This document shows, piece by piece, positions 8,129 through 17,500 of a DNA stretch of 64,000 bases. Within the stretch, counting starts at the first letter, position 1. Each line of letters begins with the position of its first letter. The notes beneath the pieces are model-generated. The model did not search any database and had not been told where the DNA came from. It worked only from the letters and a program-made list of their open reading frames with translations. A program made the translations under genes and the position numbers. Source of the stretch: Pirellulales bacterium (GTDB taxonomy: Bacteria; Planctomycetota; Planctomycetia; Pirellulales; JAICIG01); NCBI GenBank assembly GCA_035533075.1, contig DATLUO010000068.1:31935-95934 (forward strand), in the 5' to 3' direction.

Positions 8129-8262
8129 TAAAGCTTCGCCGAACTCGGTACGCGGACCCCGTACACCAACCCGAAGCGCCAGCGAGGAACGTGAAAAGGC
8201 GGCAAAACCTCGCTTGCGCTTCGGGTTAGTGTGAAAATGGGAACGGGTTCGGCGAAGCTTTA
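8129..8262. repeat. Nested palindromic element
   Basis: The outer arms 8129-8144 (taaagcttcgccgaac) and 8247-8262 are perfect inverted repeats. The inner arms 8168-8187 and 8208-8227 (aacccgaagcg...) are near-perfect inverted repeats. No gene is seen in it. It resembles REP/MITE-type palindromes found between planctomycete genes and could form a long stem-loop. Confidence 0.85.
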
Positions 8263-8298
8263 CTTGGTGGGGGGGCGCGGTTTTCAGAGAGACGGTCC

Positions 8299-8547
8299 AT
8301 GGTCCGACTAACGATTGATCTGCCCGAAGGGGCACTTGCCGGCTTGGGCAAAGAGCCAACGGCCTTTGCGGCGGAGATGCGCCTGACGGCGGCGGTGAAA
8401 TGGTACGAGATTCGATTGATTTCTCAAGGTCGTGCTGCCGAAATCGCCGGCCTCTCGCGTCGCGAGTTCCTGGACCAGCTCGCGCGGTTTAATGTCTCGC
8501 CATTTCAGTATGGAGCCGAGGAAATCGTCGCGGAGTCGCGCGGGTGA
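8299..8547 (+). CDS. UPF0175 family antitoxin-like protein
   Basis: This is an 82-residue protein matching UPF0175: an N-terminal MVRLTIDLPEGALAGL beta-strand/helix, then KWYEIRLISQGRAAEIAGLSRREFLDQLARF, a helix-turn-helix-like segment, and a short C-terminus. UPF0175 proteins commonly pair with a downstream PIN-like DUF3368 toxin. Here the stop codon overlaps the GTG of a short remnant of exactly that partner, so the antitoxin seems to have outlived its toxin. Confidence 0.85.
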   Translation: MVRLTIDLPEGALAGLGKEPTAFAAEMRLTAAVKWYEIRLISQGRAAEIAGLSRREFLDQLARFNVSPFQYGAEEIVAESRG

Positions 8548-8624
8548 GCGAGATCTGGATTGTCAATGCATCGCCGTTGATCGTGTTGGCCGCGGCAACT
8601 GGGCGTCGACCAGGAACCTCATGA
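8544..8624 (+). pseudogene. Truncated DUF3368 (PIN-like) toxin remnant
   Basis: A GTG at 8544 overlaps the UPF0175 stop. The frame encodes 26 residues, VSEIWIVNASPLIVLAAATG..., which is the typical N-terminus of DUF3368 proteins including the first acidic/Asn-Ala-Ser-Pro strand. It then hits TGA at 8622. The remaining ~120 residues with the other catalytic acids are missing: sequence after this point belongs to the convergent DUF433 gene. Confidence 0.75.
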
Positions 8625-8852
8625 GTCGACGCGCTGCAACCGCTTGGTTTGCGCGAGCCTGGCCGCAAAGGCCAGAACCGCAAGGAGATCGTCGCGCTCA
8701 AGATCGGGGTAATCGCTCAGCAGTTCCTCGAACGTCATCCCAGAGCTAAGCAGCTCCAAGAGCATTTCGACCGCATATCGCAGTCCGCGGACGCACGGCT
8801 TGCCATGGCAAACGGCCGGATCGAGCGTGATTCGTGAGAGCAACGTATTCAT
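8619..8852 (-). CDS. DUF433 family protein, antitoxin-like
   Basis: ATG at 8852 gives 77 residues with the DUF433 pattern: ITLDPAVCHGKPCVRGLRYAVEMLLELL, then TFEELLSDYPDLERDDLLAVLAFAA. This is a small winged-helix-like domain that commonly precedes a DUF5615 PIN-like toxin. No DUF5615 gene follows; the C-terminus converges on the truncated DUF3368 remnant. The longer upstream frame (to 8987) has no family similarity and is not used. Confidence 0.85.
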   Translation of the reverse strand: MNTLLSRITLDPAVCHGKPCVRGLRYAVEMLLELLSSGMTFEELLSDYPDLERDDLLAVLAFAARLAQTKRLQRVDS

Positions 8853-8987
8853 GGCGATTTCCCATTCAGTCGAGCTAAGGTTATTCGATCCGGCGATCGC
8901 CGCGCCGAGCAGCGGTCCTCCGCCGAGGCGACTTACAGCCTGCGATGTACCTCGAAAAAACGGGGCAGCGCGCGGGTATAGCCACAA

Positions 8988-9038
8988 AGATTGATGCTAG
9001 CGGCGGCGGGACGTAAGATCAACGGTGAGGGAGAGTTG
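8988..9038. repeat. 51-bp direct repeat, copy 2
   Basis: Second copy of the segment at 8064-8114, with 48 of 51 positions identical and in the same orientation. It ends about 30 bp before the start of the plus-strand membrane protein gene. Confidence 0.9.
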
Positions 9039-9066
9039 GGGGCGCTTCAATAGGAATGAGGCGGAT

Positions 9067-9564
9067 ATGTCTGTCGCTGCTCAACCCAATCCTAACTCCT
9101 CGTCCAAAACAGGCCTGCTGTCGCCGGGCGCAGGGCTGCTATCGATCGCCCTTGGCTGGTCGCTGGTAGTCGCCTTCGTGGGCGGACTGGCGTGCGGCTG
9201 GTGCATCAGCCATTTCGGCGAATTCGGCGCCCTGTCGCTGGCCGCCTGCGGCGCTCTGGCCGGCTACGTGTCGCACAAGATCACGCGGGGGCCAAGCAAA
9301 ATCGCCGGCGTCAGCCAGGTGATCGGCACCTGCCTGGCATTCTTCATCGCCGAGACATGCTGGCTACACTGGAACACACGCAACGGCGAGCCAGACTGGT
9401 GGGCGGCGATCGGCGTTTGGCCGCTCTTTATTCGCGAATATCAACTGTCGGCCTTGATCGCTTCCGCCTGCACCGCTTATGGCGCTTGGTGCGCCTATGG
9501 TTACGCGACCAGCCTAGACTCTCGGCCAACACAACCCACGGCATCCACCACCCCATTGCCATGA
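9067..9564 (+). CDS. Small integral membrane protein
   Basis: Starting from the ATG at 9067 the product has 165 residues with about four hydrophobic segments (for example SIALGWSLVVAFVGGLACGW, ALSLAACGALAGYVSH and VIGTCLAFFIAETCWL). A longer GTG start at 9025 would fall inside the direct repeat and is less likely. I recognise no family. The TGA overlaps the ATG of the following DUF1501 gene (ATGA), so the two are probably co-translated. Confidence 0.75.
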   Translation: MSVAAQPNPNSSSKTGLLSPGAGLLSIALGWSLVVAFVGGLACGWCISHFGEFGALSLAACGALAGYVSHKITRGPSKIAGVSQVIGTCLAFFIAETCWLHWNTRNGEPDWWAAIGVWPLFIREYQLSALIASACTAYGAWCAYGYATSLDSRPTQPTASTTPLP

Positions 9565-10994
9565 CCACTCGCCGGCAGATCCTGCGCTGGGGCTCTCTCG
9601 GGCTCGTCGGCCTCAATCTGGTCGAACTGCTGCGCGCCAGCGCCCCCGGCGCCGCAAATCGGCGGCCGGCAAAATCGTGCATCCTGTTCTTTTTGGAAGG
9701 CGGTCCGGCGCATCAAGACCTGTGGGATATGAAGCCCAACGCCCCGGCCGAGGTGCGCGGCGAGTTCGAACCGATCGCCACCTCTGTGCCCGGCATCCAC
9801 GTGTGCGAACATCTGCCGTTGCTCTCGCAGCAGATGCACCATGTTGCGCTGGTGCGCTCGGTGCATCACGCGGTGGTCGATCATAACGCCGGCAGCTACT
9901 ACGCCCTCACAGGCCGCTCGCCCGTCAAAGGCGGTCAGCTCATCATTCGCGACGAGCCCGACAACTTTCCGCCATTCGGAGCGGTGCTGTCGCGGCTACT
10001 GCCGGTCGAGCGGCGGCTGCCGGCATTCGTCCATCTGCCGGAGATCATGTCGAACAACGGCTACGACCTGCCGGGACAACGGGCCGGCTTTCTCGGCGCC
10101 GCCTTTGATCCCCTGGTGACCGGCGACGCCAGCGTGTCGGGCTTTCAGGTTCCCGGTCTCGGACTGCCCGCCGAAGTGCCCATCGAACGGCTCGATGGCC
10201 GGCACCGCTTGCTGAGATTGTTGGATGAACGGCTGGGCCGGCTGGCTGACGACGCGCCGCTCGACGATATGGACACCCATTATCGCCAAGCCTTCCAGCT
10301 TTTGACTTCGTCGGAGGCCCGCCGGGCATTCGACCTGTCGGGCGAGTCCGACTCGCTCCGCCGCCGTTACGGTTTGCCCGACCGGACCGATCGTTCGCGC
10401 GAAGCCCGGCAGTTTGGCGGCCTGCCGCACCTGGGGCAGTGCCTGCTGCTGGCCCGCCGCCTGGTCGAAGCCGGCGTGCGGCTGGTAACGGTGGGCACCG
10501 GCCGGCGGTTCGATCAATCGTGGGACACCCACCGGCAGCACTTTCCGCTCTTGAAGCGGTCGCTGTTGCCGTATTTCGATCGGGCCTTCTCGGCGTTGCT
10601 GGAAGATCTTGACGCACGCGGCCTGCTGGCCGAGACGCTGGTCGTGGCGATGGGTGAATTCGGCCGCACGCCGAAACTCGGCCAGATCACCAGCGGCGCG
10701 GGGGCCGACGCCGCCGGCCGCGACCATTGGCCGCACTGCTACACGGTGCTGTTTGCCGGCGGGGGCGTCCGCGGCGGCACTGTCTATGGTCAATCCGATC
10801 GCTGGGCTGCCTATCCTGCCCATGACCCGGTGACTCCCGACGACGTCGCCGCCACCCTTTATCGCGCCATGGGAATCGACGCCGAAACGCGGATCGTCGA
10901 CCCGTTGGGCCGGCCGCAGTCGATCGCCCTCGGGCAACCGATCAACGAAATTTTCGCGTCTCAGCCCCCAACCGCTCGAAAAGCACCCAAATGA
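9561..10994 (+). CDS. DUF1501 family exported protein
   Basis: ATG at 9561 overlaps the stop of the upstream membrane protein. The 477-residue protein begins with a twin-arginine signal (TTRRQILRWGSLGLVGLNL). It continues with the DUF1501 pattern ILFFLEGGPAHQDLWDMKP, a DHNAGSYYALTGRSP segment, MGEFGRTPKLGQI, GRDHWPHCYTVLFAGGGVRG and an IALGQPINEIF C-terminus. It is divergent from the DUF1501 at 6638-8014 and is not accompanied by a DUF1549 gene. Predicted to be exported folded; enzymatic role unknown. Confidence 0.93.
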   Translation: MTTRRQILRWGSLGLVGLNLVELLRASAPGAANRRPAKSCILFFLEGGPAHQDLWDMKPNAPAEVRGEFEPIATSVPGIHVCEHLPLLSQQMHHVALVRSVHHAVVDHNAGSYYALTGRSPVKGGQLIIRDEPDNFPPFGAVLSRLLPVERRLPAFVHLPEIMSNNGYDLPGQRAGFLGAAFDPLVTGDASVSGFQVPGLGLPAEVPIERLDGRHRLLRLLDERLGRLADDAPLDDMDTHYRQAFQLLTSSEARRAFDLSGESDSLRRRYGLPDRTDRSREARQFGGLPHLGQCLLLARRLVEAGVRLVTVGTGRRFDQSWDTHRQHFPLLKRSLLPYFDRAFSALLEDLDARGLLAETLVVAMGEFGRTPKLGQITSGAGADAAGRDHWPHCYTVLFAGGGVRGGTVYGQSDRWAAYPAHDPVTPDDVAATLYRAMGIDAETRIVDPLGRPQSIALGQPINEIFASQPPTARKAPK

Positions 10995-11082
10995 GCGCCA
11001 CCGCCAGGACGGCGGCTACGATATGGTTCGTGCCCAGTGGATCGTGAGCCAACCAACGCTGAAAGAAATGGAAAAAATTCAC
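10942..11082 (-). CDS. Small single-span membrane protein overlapping the DUF1501 3' end
   Basis: A GTG at 11082, about ten bases after a strong Shine-Dalgarno (AGGAAGGGG), opens a 46-codon frame. The peptide starts NFFHFFQRWLAHDPLG and has one clear transmembrane helix (HIVAAVLAVALIWVLF) followed by a basic tail (ERLGAETRKFR). Its last 53 bp are antisense to the end of the DUF1501 gene. The positive-inside topology and good ribosome-binding site argue that it is a real small protein; no family recognised. Confidence 0.5.
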   Translation of the reverse strand: MNFFHFFQRWLAHDPLGTNHIVAAVLAVALIWVLFERLGAETRKFR

Positions 11083-11206
11083 GGGCTTACCCCTTCCTAC
11101 CACAAGCCTATCAGCGCGCCGGCGGCGATGACGCTAAACGAGCGGCAGGGGAGCGAGATCGGCCGCCGAAGGGGGCCGACTTTAGCAATTGGCGGCAAAA
11201 TGCGGC

Positions 11207-11419
11207 CTAGTCCCGCTCAAAAAAGGCCACTTTCACGCGTCCCTGGTAGGAACGCCGCAACGAGATCATGTTCGTGCGAATGACCGGGGAGGGCACGCCC
11301 GCCCCGCGGTCGATCTGCCATTTCTTGTCGGTCAGGTCGGCGGCCGGCGAAGCGGTGGGCGGAATCTTGGTTTCGGTGGGAACCAACTCTTGAGTTGTCG
11401 TTTCCAGTGGGCGTTGCAT
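11207..11419 (-). CDS. Small hypothetical protein
   Basis: This 70-codon frame starts with ATG at 11419. The N-terminal half is rich in Thr/Pro/Ala (TTTQELVPTETKIPPTASPA) and probably disordered. The C-terminal half (NMISLRRSYQGRVKVAFFERD) looks folded and basic. It lies between the small membrane ORF and the aminotransferase gene on the opposite strand. I recognise no family, and the Shine-Dalgarno is weak. Confidence 0.45.
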   Translation of the reverse strand: MQRPLETTTQELVPTETKIPPTASPAADLTDKKWQIDRGAGVPSPVIRTNMISLRRSYQGRVKVAFFERD

Positions 11420-11582
11420 CTTGATACAGGAAAGCGGGAGAATCGAGGGTCGCGGGAGTCGCTGCTCGCGTACAGATTATTTCGGCAGAAGACGCGCCCC
11501 GAGGTGAAGCGCGCCAGCCCAATTCACCTACTTTTCGAAAAATTAAGCCAGCCACTAGCCACGCTCTACGCGCCGCGGCACA

Positions 11583-12896
11583 ATGGCCCTCATGCGCACC
11601 GAGCAGCAATTTGAGACCGCGCGGCAGTACCTGGCGGGCGGAGTGTCGGCGTCGATCCGGGTCAATCGGGCATTGGGACGGCCGATGTATTTCGACCGGG
11701 CCGAGGGGTGCCGACTGTGGGACCTCGACGGCCGCGACTACCTCGATTTATGCACCAGCCACGGCGCCACGCTCCTGGGCCACGGCGACCCGCAGGTCAG
11801 GGCCGCCGTCGATGCCGTCTTGGCGCGCGGAGCGGCGTGCTCCTATGAAAACGAGTTGCACGCCGAACTGGCCCGCCTGATTTGTGAAACGGTGCCTTGC
11901 TGCCAGCGCGTGCGATTCACCGGTTCGGGCACCGAGGCCACGATGCACTGCATCCGGCTGGCGCGGGCTTTTACCGGCCGGCCCAAGCTGTTGAAGTTCG
12001 AAGGCAACTTTCACGGCTACCACGACCAGGTGATGTTCGCCCTGGGCACGCCCGCCGATCGGCTCGGCCCGGAAGAGGCGCCGACCGCGTTTCCCGCCTC
12101 AACGGGCATCACGCACGGCATCGAAGAACAACTCGTGCTCGCCCCTTACAACCGGCCGGAATTGCTGGAACGGATTATCCGGCGGCACGCCCACGAGTTG
12201 GCCGCCGTGATCTGCGAACCGGTGTGGTACAACGCGGGCTGCATCGTCCCCACAGCCGACTTTGTGGCCGCCCTGCGCGGTTTGACCCGCCAGCACGGCA
12301 TTCTCTTGATTTTCGACGAGGTGCTCAGTTCGTTCCGCATGGCCGCGGGCGGGGCACAGGAATATCTGGGCGTGACGCCCGACCTGTGTACCTTGGGCAA
12401 GGCGGTGGGCGGCGGTTTTCCGCTCAGCGCCTTCGGCGGCCGCCGCGACATCATGGACCGGCTGATGCCGCAAGGCGACTGCCAGCACAGCGGCACCTAC
12501 AGCGGGCATCCCGTGCCGGTGGCCGCCGGCCTGGCTGCGCTGGCCCGCTACCGCGAAGCCGGCTTTTACGTTCACATCCACGCCCTCGGCAAACGGCTCA
12601 TGGACGGCTTAAACGAACTCTTCGCGCGGCATGGCGTGCCGGGACGCGTGTATGGCCTGGGAGCACGGTTCGGCATTTATTTCGGCATCGAGCAGCCCCA
12701 AACCTACCGCGACTTGCTCGCACATCGACGCGACCTAATGCTGGCTTTCGTCAGGGCGGCGATCGAGGAAGGCGTGTACTTTCACGACTATGGCGGCGCG
12801 CCCTGCCATCACGGCTTTTGCGCCGCGATGACGCTGGACGACGTCGATGAAGCCTTACGGAGGTTAGGTCAAGCAATTGCCAAGATGCAAACGTAA
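11583..12896 (+). CDS. Class III PLP aminotransferase, glutamate-1-semialdehyde aminomutase-like
   Basis: This is a 437-residue fold-type I PLP enzyme. The cofactor phosphate-binding motif is GSGTEATMHCIRLARAFTG; an acidic PLP-ring contact is in LLIFDEVLSSFR. The Schiff-base Lys is in CTLGKAVGGGFPLSAFGG; the C-terminal domain is complete. It is closest in pattern to glutamate-1-semialdehyde 2,1-aminomutase and related omega-aminotransferases, but the neighbourhood (an M81/MlrC peptidase 20 bp downstream) argues for a catabolic rather than a heme role. A second ATG at 11592 is an equally good start. Confidence 0.85.
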   Translation: MALMRTEQQFETARQYLAGGVSASIRVNRALGRPMYFDRAEGCRLWDLDGRDYLDLCTSHGATLLGHGDPQVRAAVDAVLARGAACSYENELHAELARLICETVPCCQRVRFTGSGTEATMHCIRLARAFTGRPKLLKFEGNFHGYHDQVMFALGTPADRLGPEEAPTAFPASTGITHGIEEQLVLAPYNRPELLERIIRRHAHELAAVICEPVWYNAGCIVPTADFVAALRGLTRQHGILLIFDEVLSSFRMAAGGAQEYLGVTPDLCTLGKAVGGGFPLSAFGGRRDIMDRLMPQGDCQHSGTYSGHPVPVAAGLAALARYREAGFYVHIHALGKRLMDGLNELFARHGVPGRVYGLGARFGIYFGIEQPQTYRDLLAHRRDLMLAFVRAAIEEGVYFHDYGGAPCHHGFCAAMTLDDVDEALRRLGQAIAKMQT

Positions 12897-12916
12897 TCCC
12901 TCATCTCTCATCCCTC

Positions 12917-14452
12917 ATGCGAATCGCCGTCGGACAACTCTGGCAAGAGACCAACACCTTCAACCCGCTGCCGACGACGCGGGCCGACTTCGACCAGTTC
13001 GGCGTACTGCACGGCGACGCGCTCATCGAGCAGATGGCCGACACGAACGAGCTGGGCGGCTTCATCCAGTCGTTGCGGGCCTGGCCCGAGCGGCCGGAAA
13101 TTGTGGGGCTGGTCCGTTTGCCCGCCTGGCCTGGCGGGGTCGTCACCGCGGAAACGTTCGATTGGATCCTGTCGGAATTCACTTCGGCAGTTTGTCGGGC
13201 GATGCCGGTCGACGGCGTCCTGCTGGCCTTGCACGGAGCGATGGTGGCCGACCGACACCCGGATGTCGAGGGCGAAGTCCTGCAAGCGGTGAGGCAGCTC
13301 CTCGGCGCCGTCCCCTTGGTCGCCACGCTCGACCTGCACGCCAACGTAACGCGGAAGATGGTCGACGCGGCGGACGCGCTGGTGCTGTTTCACACCGCGC
13401 CGCACATCGACGTGTTCGAAACCGGCCAGCGCGGGGCCCGGCTGCTGAGGCGAATCCTCATCGAGGGTGCCCGGCCCGTGACCGCCTTCCAGAAGCTGTC
13501 CATGGTCGTGCCGGCCGAACGGGCCAACACGCAGGATCCGGCCAGCGTCAGCTACGGCTTTCGCGAGCGGCTTCAGGCGCTGGAACGGACGCCCGGCATC
13601 TTGGCGGCCGGGCTGGCCACGGTGCAGCCTTGGCTCGACGTGCCCGAATTGGGCTCATCGGTTGTGGTGGTGGCCGACGCCACTCACGCCATCCCGCCGC
13701 GTGGCGGAATTTCACGCACTGAAAACATGACTTCTCACGAAGTCTGCGACACTCCAGGCGAGGTGGCCTGCCGAGACTTGGCCGAAGAACTCTGGCAGCG
13801 GCGGCGAGACTATTTGCCCGAGCTGGTGCCGGTCGAGCAGGCCGTGCGCGAGGCCCACGAAGCTGGCGACGGGCTGGTCGTATTGAGCGACAGTGCCGAC
13901 GCCACGACGTCCGGCGCTCCGGGCGACAGCACGTGGGTGTTCAAGGAATTGTTGACGTACGACTGGCCCCACGGCGCTCTGGTTCCGCTCGTCGCGCCGG
14001 AGATTGTCGAGCGGGCAACCGCCCTGGGCGAAGGCGCCCCGCTGCGGGCCGCGATCGGCGGTGTGCGCGACGCGCGGTTCTCACAGCCGGTGGAAATCGA
14101 CGCCCGAATCGAACGGCTGTTCCGGGCCGAGTTCGTTCTGTCGGGCCATCTCGCCAAGAATTTGCCGGTCGACATGGGGCCGTCTGCGGTCTTGCGGTGC
14201 GGCGACGTGTTGGTGTTCGTGACGTCGAAGAGCGGGCCGCACTTCGCGCCCGAATTCTTCCGTTCGGCCGGCTTCGACCCCTTCGCGGCCAGCGTGGTGG
14301 TGGCCAAAAGCCCCTGCGGCTTCCGGGCGGCCTACGCCGATCGGGCAAAGCGGATCATCGTGGTCCGCGCTCCCGGCTGCGCCCCGGCCGACTTCTGGAA
14401 CTATCCTTATCGGAACATCCCCCGCCCGCTTTGGCCGTGGGATGACCTGTGA
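12917..14452 (+). CDS. M81 family metallopeptidase, MlrC-like
   Basis: This is a 511-residue protein with the MlrC/M81 organisation. The N-terminal half carries VGQLWQETNTFNPLPT, LHGAMVADRHPDVEGE and LDLHANVTRKMVDAADAL, which hold the expected metal ligands. The C-terminal MlrC domain includes LSDSADATTSGAPGDSTW and SKSGPHFAPEFFRSAGFDP. Family members hydrolyse small amides/peptides (microcystin products, for example). It follows the aminotransferase closely and may act in the same catabolic pathway. The start is directly preceded by CCCTCAT-like heptamers rather than by an obvious Shine-Dalgarno. Confidence 0.88.
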   Translation: MRIAVGQLWQETNTFNPLPTTRADFDQFGVLHGDALIEQMADTNELGGFIQSLRAWPERPEIVGLVRLPAWPGGVVTAETFDWILSEFTSAVCRAMPVDGVLLALHGAMVADRHPDVEGEVLQAVRQLLGAVPLVATLDLHANVTRKMVDAADALVLFHTAPHIDVFETGQRGARLLRRILIEGARPVTAFQKLSMVVPAERANTQDPASVSYGFRERLQALERTPGILAAGLATVQPWLDVPELGSSVVVVADATHAIPPRGGISRTENMTSHEVCDTPGEVACRDLAEELWQRRRDYLPELVPVEQAVREAHEAGDGLVVLSDSADATTSGAPGDSTWVFKELLTYDWPHGALVPLVAPEIVERATALGEGAPLRAAIGGVRDARFSQPVEIDARIERLFRAEFVLSGHLAKNLPVDMGPSAVLRCGDVLVFVTSKSGPHFAPEFFRSAGFDPFAASVVVAKSPCGFRAAYADRAKRIIVVRAPGCAPADFWNYPYRNIPRPLWPWDDL

Positions 14453-14582
14453 CCTTCTGCTGCCGAGGGCGGCGGCCAAACACAGTTCGGCGATTTAGCG
14501 GTGTAAGAATGGCGCGTTGCCGGTAGACCACGTTGCGGCTACGCTAGCCAGAATGTCACCGTCCGTCTGCGGGAAGAGAACC

Positions 14583-17500
14583 ATGAAAGCCATTGCCGTT
14601 TTTTCTCTGGCGTTGTTCGTCGTCGTTGTCGGGGCGCCAGCATCGCCCGCGGCGGATGCCAATGATCGTGGCAAGGCGCTATCGATCGGCAAGCAGCCCG
14701 ATCATCCCTACGGCAGCCACATGTATCTGCACACGTGCCGCATGCTGGCCGAGTGTTTGCGGCTGAATGGCCTTCAGGCCAGCGTCTCCGATGGCTGGCC
14801 GAAAAACGAGGACGACTTGCGCGACGTGAAAACGATCGTCGTTTACACCAGCCCCGCGGCCGAGCTGCTGCTCGATGGGCCGCAGCGCGAGCGGGTCGAC
14901 CGCATGATGAAAGCGGGCGTCGGCCTGGTCACGATCCATTGGGCTTCGTCGGTCATGCAGCAAGACTTCGACCGCCTGGGCGAGCGTTGGCTCAGTTATC
15001 TCGGCGGCACCTGGGTCAGCAACGTCGGCCTGAGCACCGATACGGCCGAGTTGAAGCAGCTCATGCCTGAGCACCCAATTTGCCGCGGCTGGTCCGGCTA
15101 TGAGCTGCACGACGAGTATTACCTCAATCCGACGATCTCGAAGGCTGCCCGGCCGCTCTTGCAAGTGACGACCAAGGGGCAAGACGTGGTCGTGAGTTGG
15201 GCCTACGAGCGGCCGGACGGCGGGCGCGCGTATGGTACGACGCTCGGCCATTTTTACAGCAACTTCGAGCGCGAGCCGTTCCGCCGCGCCATCGTCAACG
15301 CGATTCTTTGGACCGCGAAGCGCGATGTGCCCGAAGCGGGCGCCCGCGTCGATATCAGCGACGACATCCTCAAGCTGCCGCCGGAGAAGCCTCGCGCGCC
15401 GAGTCGACAAGATCCCGCTCGTGGGAATGGTTCCTCGCGGCGGACGTTAAAGTTTCCCGCCGATCGCGCAGTCGGAACCGTGTACTGGCGGATGCCGGAT
15501 GGAAAACCGTTTCTTTACGCCAAGCATGACCAGGGGTGGAAGCCGATCGGCAAGACCCGCAGGACGGTGCGCGTGCCCGCCGAGGCGCAGGTGCGGCTCG
15601 ACGTGGTAAAAGCCGCGTCGAGCGACTTGGCCTGGCTCGACGACCTGCAGCCCGATGACATCCAACTGCTTAATCTGCGCGGCACCGACGTCAGCGACGA
15701 GCGACTGCGCCACGTCGCGCGGCTTACGGGCTTGCGCGCCCTCGAATTGGATGGGACCCCGATCAGCGATGCCGGTTTCAAAGGTTTCGAGCGGCTAACG
15801 AAGCTCGAAGAAATCGATCTGGGAGCATTTGGGGAAGGCCGAGAAGGCTCCGGCGCGGGCGACGGCGCCGTGCGCGTGCTGGCGAGGCTGCCCAAGCTGC
15901 GAAGGCTCGGTCTATGGTCGACGAAGGTGACCGGCTCGGGCCTGGCCGAGCTCGCCAACTGCCGCTCGCTGACCCATCTTGAGCTGAACGGCACGAAGGT
16001 CGGCGACGCGGGGCTGGCCGAGCTCGTCGCGTGTCAATCACTGATCCATTTGCGAGTCGAAGACACCGAGATCAGCGACGCGGGGCTGGTCCACCTGGCG
16101 AAACTGCCGCAGTTGGAAATTTTGTGGTTAGGCGATAACGAGGGCGTCACCGACGAAGCTCTGAAAACGGTCGGCCAGCTCGTGCATCTGACGACGCTCG
16201 ACCTGATGAGCACGAAAATCACCGGCGCAGGGCTGGCGCGGCTCAAAGACCTCAAGAAGCTCAAAAGGCTGTTCCTCGACCACAACGATATCGGCGAGGC
16301 CGATCTCGCCCATCTCGAACCACTCGAAAGCCTCGAGGATCTGCGGCTCTACTACATCAAAGGCCGCATCACCGATGTCGGCGCGGAGCATCTCGCGCGG
16401 CTCAAGTCGCTGCGAGCGCTAAGCGGGTGGTTTCACTTCGGCGACAAGGGCGTCGCCCTGCTGGCCGCGCTACCACATTTGGAGCAGCTTTTGCTCAACG
16501 GCCACGTTACCGATGCCAGCGCCGGCGACATCGCGAAGATGAAGTCGCTCAAAAAGCTGTGGTTTCAAGGCTGTCCGATTACCGACGCCATGTTGCAGAG
16601 CATCGCCGGCTTGCCGAACCTTGAAGATCTTGTGCTCTTGCGGACGCGAGTCACCGGTGATGGCTTCAGGTATTTGCGCGATGCGTCGAAGCTTTCGACG
16701 CTGTCCGTCGAGGCCAACGATCAAAAACCCGCCAATCAGCCTCGGCCGCACCTGCGCGAGCTCGGCAAGCTGGCTCAAATCAACGATCTGAGGATCGAGG
16801 GCGGCTCGTTCGTCAGCGGCGATCTCAAAGACCTTGCCGGGCTGGTCAACCTCGAAAGGCTTGACGTTTCAATTCCTGTTGACGACGACGGGGCGTCATT
16901 ACTGGCGGGACTCAAGCGCCTGAAGTGGCTGCAAGTCTCGGACGGCGCCATAACCGACGTGGGCCTCGAGCACTTGTCGCTCTTGCCGCACCTGGAATTC
17001 CTTGGAATTGAAGGCCGCTTTACCGACGAAGGACTAATGCACCTGGCACGCCTTGGTGAGTTGCAAAGATTATGGGTGGCCTCGGCCGACATCACCGATG
17101 CCGGACTGGAAGAGCTTGCGCGCAGACTGCCGAATTTGCGGTATGGCGCCGAGCGTCGCACCACGGCCAACGGAGGCGAGGAGGTCGTTTCGAGCGACAA
17201 AGACAAGATTCGTCGCGATGCCGAAGACCGCGCCGTCCTCGAAGCGATGGAAGACAAGCCGCCGCCGGCGCTCAGCGTAGAGGGCTGGTTGAATGCCGGC
17301 GAGAAGGGCCTCGATCTCAAGCAACTTGAGGGCAAAGTGGTGCTGGTCGACTTCTGGGGCACCTGGTGCGGCCCGTGCCGCGCTTTGACGCCCAAACTCA
17401 AGCAGTTGCACGCGAAATACGCCGACAAAGGCTTGTTGATTGTCGGTATCCACACGACGCGCTTCGCCGACACCTTGCCCGATTACGTCAAGCAAGAGTC

